Translations under genes and position numbers: made by a program
Shown: positions 24,546-28,692 of the stretch, piece after piece
Layout: each line of letters starts with the position of its first letter
Numbering within the stretch: the stretch's first letter is position 1
NCBI GenBank assembly: GCA_963654355.1
Contig: CAVKBM010000018.1
Span: 1 to 28,692, forward strand
DNA length: 28,692 nucleotides
From: UBA1181 sp963654355
GTDB lineage: Bacteria; Bacteroidota; Bacteroidia; Bacteroidales; Paludibacteraceae
Direction of reading: 5' to 3'
The notes under the pieces: generated by a model
Told to the model about the DNA's origin: nothing
The model's input: the letters and a program-made list of their open reading frames with translations, nothing else
Database searches by the model: none

Positions 24546-24980
24546 TTATTTCACCTCTTCCAACCGAACGTTAGGAGATTGTTGCATTACACTTTTAGAT
24601 ACAATTACCATCGTGTAGGGACGCATCGTGTAACTGCACTCTTCCTGACGCACCGCTTCGTATGAAACTATCAAAGAATCCCCATTTTTTACAACACTCT
24701 TCACATGCAAATCTGTAGGACAATTTGTTTCTGGCAATACAATGTTTATGGCAGACTCCTTTGAGAAATCAATCTCTGTTGGAAGTCCTCCCTCACCCAT
24801 CACGGCCGCCATTCCTAACACGCTATCGCGTTCTGCCTCCGAATTTAAAACCAATGGAACATCCTCTACATCATTTCTGACAAAATAATGAGTTCCTTCC
24901 TTAAATTCAACATTCTCAGACTCTTGACCGCATCCAGCCATCACAGAGACTCCTACTAATGCCATTATTAGTTTCTTCAT
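24546..24980 (-). CDS. Small lipoprotein of unknown function
   Basis: This 144-residue protein has a lipoprotein signal: MKKLIMALVGVSVMAGC with lipobox Cys17. The mature part is a single small, probably beta-rich domain. The segment LPTEIDFSKESAINIVLPE and the end YTMRPYTMVIVSKS resemble a Bacteroidota lipoprotein family of unknown role. The pattern is loosely like the PrcB-type domain, but I cannot confirm that. The frame is open to an upstream Met (25016). I chose the ATG at 24980 because it gives a proper lipoprotein signal and lies just downstream of a good promoter. It is convergent with pyrF. Confidence 0.78.
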   Translation of the reverse strand: MKKLIMALVGVSVMAGCGQESENVEFKEGTHYFVRNDVEDVPLVLNSEAERDSVLGMAAVMGEGGLPTEIDFSKESAINIVLPETNCPTDLHVKSVVKNGDSLIVSYEAVRQEECSYTMRPYTMVIVSKSVMQQSPNVRLEEVK

Positions 24981-24996
24981 TTTTTTGTTTTTCTTA

Positions 24997-25027
24997 CAAA
25001 GATAAAATCTTCTCACAAAAAAGCAAA
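24997..25027 (-). promoter_or_regulatory. Complete -33/-7 promoter of the small lipoprotein gene
   Basis: On the minus strand TTTG (25024-25027) and TATCTTTG (24997-25004) are separated by 19 bases, an ideal Bacteroidota promoter. The -7 box lies 16 bases before the chosen ATG. The promoter sits in the 49-base gap after the dprA stop. Confidence 0.7.
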
Positions 25028-25029
25028 TG

Positions 25030-26193
25030 TTAATTCAAGCCATAGATACCTCCAGGAAACGAACAAACGACATCTTTCATCTCCAAGTCAAACAATATAG
25101 AAGACAACTCGTTCATCGGTAGTTGTAATTTACGTACCATTAAATTCACCTGCATCCGTCCTTCTATCTCTAATGCTTGCACCACCAAGCGTTCTCGTTC
25201 CGTCAAATCCATAAACAAAGAGAGTTGGACAGCCTCCTTCTTTTGCGTCTTCTGATCCCAATTCATCATCTGAATTATGTCATCGGCATTCTCTATCATA
25301 ACGGCTCTATTCTTCTTTATAAGTTCATTACAACCGATAGAATAAAGATCGCCCACTCTACCTGGTAAAGCACACACCTCACGACTATAGGAATCTGCAA
25401 AGTCCGCTGTTAATAGTGCTCCTCCTTTTTCGCCCGACTCTACAACCCAGATAACATCGCACAAACCCGCTATAATTCTATTTCGAGACACGAAATTTTT
25501 ACGATCCACAGAGCTATGTGAATGGAACTCAGTCAACAAACCTCCGTTTGCAAACATTCGTTCTGCCAACCCCCTATGCTCAGCAGGATAAATCATATTC
25601 AGTCCATGTCCCACCACACCGACTGTTTGCAGACCTAAATCTAAAGCGCATCGGTGAGCAGTGCCATCCACGCCATGCGCCAACCCACTGACAATCAATA
25701 GGTCAGGTACTTTTTCTGACAATTCCTTTAATATGCCATTAATATGGATTCTTCCATACGTTGTCATTTTACGAGTACCCACCACGCCAATCACACATTT
25801 CTCCTCCAAATGCATACTTCCTTTTCGATAAAGGACTATCGGACAATCCTCACACTCTTTCAGTCGTTTTGGATAGTCAGCCTCCACATCGCAAACAGCC
25901 TTTCCGCCTACTTTCGCCAAAAAATCCAACTCTCGCTTTGCGTAATCCATCAGATTCGGATGTTTGATCGACTCTGCCAAAACAGTACCTACACCTGAAA
26001 CCATCTCCAACTTACGTTGAGGCGTTTCTAACACGTTTTTAGCGCCCTCAAATGTTGATATTAACCGACGCGCCAAAACAGGACCAACCCCTCTCGCCAT
26101 TGTCAACGCAATGTAAGATGCCAACTCTTCCACTGACACTTTTCCCGAGGTCTTCTCAAAACCACTATTATTTATATTTTCTTCTGATGACAT
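25030..26193 (-). CDS. dprA: DNA processing protein DprA
   Basis: DprA binds single-stranded DNA and loads RecA during natural transformation; the gene is also common in species not known to be competent. At 387 residues it has the full three-part layout. There is an N-terminal helix-hairpin-helix region (about 30-78, GVGPVLARRLIS and SGVGTVLAESI). A Rossmann-like core follows with GTRKMTTYG (139-147), SGLAHGVDGTAH (169-180), RNRIIAGL (237-244) and KGGALLTADFA (256-266). A C-terminal winged helix (about 328-387) ends GGIYGLN. It is divergent from rbfA; a weak TATCTTCG box (26223-26230) may be its -7 element. Confidence 0.95.
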   Translation of the reverse strand: MSSEENINNSGFEKTSGKVSVEELASYIALTMARGVGPVLARRLISTFEGAKNVLETPQRKLEMVSGVGTVLAESIKHPNLMDYAKRELDFLAKVGGKAVCDVEADYPKRLKECEDCPIVLYRKGSMHLEEKCVIGVVGTRKMTTYGRIHINGILKELSEKVPDLLIVSGLAHGVDGTAHRCALDLGLQTVGVVGHGLNMIYPAEHRGLAERMFANGGLLTEFHSHSSVDRKNFVSRNRIIAGLCDVIWVVESGEKGGALLTADFADSYSREVCALPGRVGDLYSIGCNELIKKNRAVMIENADDIIQMMNWDQKTQKKEAVQLSLFMDLTERERLVVQALEIEGRMQVNLMVRKLQLPMNELSSILFDLEMKDVVCSFPGGIYGLN

Positions 26194-26255
26194 AACAAAA
26201 CAAGCCTTATTTTCTTCATCTGCGAAGATAACAATTTTAATTCACATTTATTTAT

Positions 26256-26263
26256 TAAATTTG
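26256..26263 (+). promoter_or_regulatory. -7 promoter box upstream of rbfA
   Basis: TAAATTTG (followed by CG) matches TAnnTTTG, 26 bases before the rbfA ATG. The -33 region is only T-rich (TTTT, 26235-26238). Confidence 0.5.
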
Positions 26264-26289
26264 CGTCTAATGTTCAAAACAAAAACAAA

Positions 26290-26670
26290 ATGGAATCTAC
26301 TAGACTTAACAAAATAGACCGCTTGGTTCAAAAAGAATTAAGCGACATTTTTCAGAAGTTCACAAAGTCATACGGGGGAGTACTTATCTCCGTGACATCC
26401 GTGTCCGTCTCTTCCGACTTAAGCGTTGCACGCGTTCGCTTGTCTATTTTCCCTAATAACAAACAAGAGGAGATGATGGAAATGATCAAAAAGAGTGCAA
26501 AATCAATCCGATATGACCTCTCTCAACGCACTCGCCATCAGTTGAGAATCATCCCTGAACTTACTTTTTTCTTAGATGATTCTCTCGACTATTTGGAACA
26601 CATTGACCATCTTTTGGGTCTTGACAAAAAGAAAACGGAGAACGGAGAAGCCATAGAAAGCAAAGATTAA
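26290..26670 (+). CDS. rbfA: 30S ribosome-binding factor A
   Basis: RbfA is a small KH-fold protein that helps mature the 16S rRNA 5' end and the 30S subunit, especially in the cold. It is 126 residues long with the family pattern: RLNKIDRLVQKELSDIFQK (5-23), SVTSVSVSSDLSVARVRLSI (34-53), RYDLSQRTRHQLRIIPELTF (74-93) and LDYLEHIDHLL (98-108). The C-terminal tail is short and charged. It is followed by the permease gene after 8 bases, so they are likely co-transcribed. Confidence 0.95.
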   Translation: MESTRLNKIDRLVQKELSDIFQKFTKSYGGVLISVTSVSVSSDLSVARVRLSIFPNNKQEEMMEMIKKSAKSIRYDLSQRTRHQLRIIPELTFFLDDSLDYLEHIDHLLGLDKKKTENGEAIESKD

Positions 26671-26678
26671 GTAAGAGT

Positions 26679-27890
26679 ATGCGTTTGCAGCTTTTCATTG
26701 CACTCCGTTATCTTTTCTCTAAGAAAAGCCACAATATCATTAACATCATCTCAATGATATGTGCGGGAGGTGTCTGCATCGCTACCATCGCACTTATCTG
26801 CACGCTTTCCGTCTATAATGGATTTCAACAACTGATCTCTGGGGTAATATCTTCATTCGACCCCGACCTGAAAATAGAACTTGCAGAAGGGAAAATTTTT
26901 GACCCAACAGACGTGATTTCTAAGATTAGAAATGTCAACGGAGTAAACATGTTTTCGGAAGTCTTGGAAGAAACAGCACTCATTCGAGGTCAAGAAAAAC
27001 AAACTTTTGCAACCATCAAAGGAGTTTCCCAGAATTATAGTCAACTAATCAACGCTCAATCAATTACAGAAAATGGCGCATTTATACTTCAAGATACGGA
27101 ACGTGATTATACCGTTTTAGGGGCTGCATTGGCAAATCAAATAGAGGCTAATTTGGGATTTACACCTGTCTCATTCTATGCACCTAAGTATGCGACAAAA
27201 GTAAATGTGGCTAACCCATCCGGAGCATTTAACAGCATTGATGTCAATGTAAGAGGAATATATGCGACGCATCAATATGACATTGACAGCAAGTATGCCT
27301 TCTTTCCTATTCAAGACACTCGCAAGCTGTTCAACTATGGGAATGTTGTCTCTGCCGTTGAAGTAAAAGTTGACAACGGGAAAACAGACGAAGTGCAAAA
27401 AAACATTCAAAAGGCATTAGGAGATAGATACACTGTACAAAACAAAGAGGAACAACACGAGGATTTCTACAAGATGATGCGAATTGAGAAGTGGATTACC
27501 TTTCTTATTCTGTTTTTCATACTATTGATTTCTATTGTCAATATAATAGGGTCGCTCTCTATGCTCATTTTGGAAAAGAAAAATGATATTCAGACACTTC
27601 GCAATTTAGGGGGAACGAACACTTTCATCCGTCATATTTTCTTGCTGGAAGGTTGGCTTATCAGTGCATTGGGAGCCGTTTTAGGATTAGTCATAGGTTT
27701 AATTCTCTGCCTTCTACAACAACATTTTGGAATCATCAAATTAGGCGCAGGAACAGACGACGGAACATTCTTAGTCAACGCATACCCCATTTGCGTACAT
27801 TGGAAAGATGTCGCACTTGTGCTGTTTACCGTATTATTTGTAGGACTCATCGTAGCATGGTGGCCCACACGCTACATCAAGCAACAATAA
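26679..27890 (+). CDS. LolC/LolE-like FtsX-family ABC transporter permease
   Basis: This 403-residue inner-membrane protein has the FtsX/MacB/LolCE topology: one N-terminal helix (about 19-45), a large periplasmic domain (about 46-265), then three C-terminal helices (about 268-294, 318-348 and 371-392). The N-terminal segment ALRYLFSKKSHNIINIISMI resembles LolC/LolE, and LRNLGGTNTFIRHIFLLEGW is the typical coupling loop. It is probably part of a lipoprotein-sorting or related ABC exporter. No ATPase (LolD) gene is in the window, so the partner must be encoded elsewhere. It follows rbfA in the same unit and is convergent with dnaG. Confidence 0.9.
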   Translation: MRLQLFIALRYLFSKKSHNIINIISMICAGGVCIATIALICTLSVYNGFQQLISGVISSFDPDLKIELAEGKIFDPTDVISKIRNVNGVNMFSEVLEETALIRGQEKQTFATIKGVSQNYSQLINAQSITENGAFILQDTERDYTVLGAALANQIEANLGFTPVSFYAPKYATKVNVANPSGAFNSIDVNVRGIYATHQYDIDSKYAFFPIQDTRKLFNYGNVVSAVEVKVDNGKTDEVQKNIQKALGDRYTVQNKEEQHEDFYKMMRIEKWITFLILFFILLISIVNIIGSLSMLILEKKNDIQTLRNLGGTNTFIRHIFLLEGWLISALGAVLGLVIGLILCLLQQHFGIIKLGAGTDDGTFLVNAYPICVHWKDVALVLFTVLFVGLIVAWWPTRYIKQQ

Positions 27891-27941
27891 ACGACTAAAT
27901 GTTAAAGAGAATTCTTGGGGGTCAATATGGTTTCTACCTTA

Positions 27942-28692
27942 CTACGGATGAATGTGACGTTCACCTAACATTTTGTCAAAGTCTCTCTGAACATCTTTCA
28001 AATTTTTAATCTCCATCATCAACTCTTGCAATCTATCCATATCATTCTCAGTCAACGACTTAAGCTTTTCCATTCGTTCATCAATTTCGTGTTGTAACCA
28101 AGTACTCTTGAAATTATTCAGTGCATAGAGTACCTCCTTGCAATACATTTCAGGGTCGCTCATAGAGAGGGTTTTTGCCTTAATACGGCTATCTGCGTTC
28201 TTATCAAAAATACGGCTCAACGGATACGGATCGGACATCACAGAACTTGCCACCTCAACGAAATTCGAATTCACATTTTTTTGGAAATAATCTTCTGAGG
28301 AGATTCCACTCTCCTGATAACGCCTCCAATAATCCTGCAACATCTGTTGATAAGTGTCATTATTCAACACAAAGCCATCTGCATCCAAATCCTCCTTGAT
28401 ATATTGAACAACTGGCACCTCAATTTCTTCCTCCTCTCCTGCTTCAGTTTCAATTTTCATTACAATCGGCATACTTCCAAAACGCACCAAACATTGAATA
28501 AGGTCACGCTCAACATTCTCGCTCCACAATTGAGGTTTAAGATCGGCAAAAGTTGGAATAGGTTCATTAGATTGAGTCTGAGAAATCCTATCTGCCAAAT
28601 TAGGACCAACCGCCGACTCCATTCGTTTGCGATTCAGTGCATTGATTCTATCCAACAATACACCTTCTCCTATTCCTAGCATACCTGCAGCC
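27942..28692 (-). CDS. dnaG: DNA primase, C-terminal part
   Basis: The frame runs through the right edge without a stop, so only the last 250 or so residues are present. The segment MLGIGEGVLLDRINALNRKR matches the end of the primase RNA-polymerase module in Bacteroidota DnaG. The rest resembles its C-terminal helicase-interacting region: ERDLIQCLVRFGSMPI, VVQYIKEDLDADGF, DPYPLSRIF and a long helical tail. The zinc and TOPRIM domains lie outside the window. The Met at 28682 is internal, since Ala-Ala-Gly precede it in frame. The gene ends 51 bases from the convergent permease, and no clear terminator separates them. Confidence 0.85.
   Translation of the reverse strand, partial: AAGMLGIGEGVLLDRINALNRKRMESAVGPNLADRISQTQSNEPIPTFADLKPQLWSENVERDLIQCLVRFGSMPIVMKIETEAGEEEEIEVPVVQYIKEDLDADGFVLNNDTYQQMLQDYWRRYQESGISSEDYFQKNVNSNFVEVASSVMSDPYPLSRIFDKNADSRIKAKTLSMSDPEMYCKEVLYALNNFKSTWLQHEIDERMEKLKSLTENDMDRLQELMMEIKNLKDVQRDFDKMLGERHIHP

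Noticed and set aside
24981..25016. Upstream extension of the small lipoprotein by 12 residues
   Set aside because: It would place a basic stretch before the lipoprotein signal and overlaps the -7 box of a near-perfect promoter.
23495..26371. Repeat CACAAAGTCATA near 23496 and 26359
   Set aside because: A 12-base match occurring twice, once inside rbfA, is likely chance in AT-rich DNA.
1..28692. CRISPR array, tRNA/rRNA, insertion sequence, prophage, toxin-antitoxin or defence island
   Set aside because: No regularly spaced repeats, cloverleaf sequences, transposase or integrase motifs or terminal inverted repeats were seen. Gaps between genes are short, and vsr is the only gene of a kind often linked to restriction-modification.

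Overview
This 28.7 kb window is a piece of a chromosome from a member of the Bacteroidota, most likely order Bacteroidales. The evidence is the fused LpxC-FabZ protein, the type III glutamine synthetase, the Na+-pumping NADH dehydrogenase operon, the long-type PyrF, a DUF4491 protein, and repeated TAnnTTTG (-7) promoter boxes with almost no Shine-Dalgarno sequences. The DNA looks AT-rich. Nearly all of it is housekeeping sequence. I found no tRNA or rRNA, insertion sequence, prophage, CRISPR array or restriction-modification system, and no gene-free stretch longer than about 180 bases.

Left part (1-9392), mostly minus strand. It opens with the cut-off N-terminus of a lipoprotein that looks like a GH5 glycosidase. 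Next come a monofunctional peptidoglycan transglycosylase (mtgA), a YhcH/YjgK/YiaL-family protein and type III glutamine synthetase (glnN). A minus-strand group follows: a membrane-anchored unknown, a sirtuin and a TrmH-family RNA methyltransferase. A solitary vsr mismatch endonuclease lies on the plus strand. A second minus-strand group encodes a family-2 glycosyltransferase, a sugar-nucleotide epimerase-like protein, a DUF4491 membrane protein and a secreted unknown; it probably serves surface glycan synthesis.

Centre (9415-20347), all minus strand. In transcription order it holds mnmE, then lpxD, lpxC-fabZ and lpxA (early lipid A synthesis), then nqrA-B-C-D-E-F (respiratory Na+ pump). A terminator-like hairpin separates mnmE from lpxD, another follows nqrF, and a small hairpin sits between lpxA and nqrA.

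Right part (20456-28692). It holds a DMT-family transporter, a UvrD/Rep-type helicase, pyrF with a strong bidirectional terminator, a small lipoprotein, dprA, the divergent pair rbfA and a LolC/E-like permease, and the C-terminal part of DNA primase dnaG running off the right edge.

No new multi-gene system is evident. The items most worth a second look are a sirtuin whose expected acyl-carboxylate-binding Arg is Met, an NqrC with an extra tail of about 45 residues, a TTG start for nqrB, Shine-Dalgarno sites seen only before nqrD and nqrF, a solitary Vsr, a perfect 14-bp hairpin whose T-tract faces the wrong way for the flanking genes, and several uncharacterised envelope proteins.
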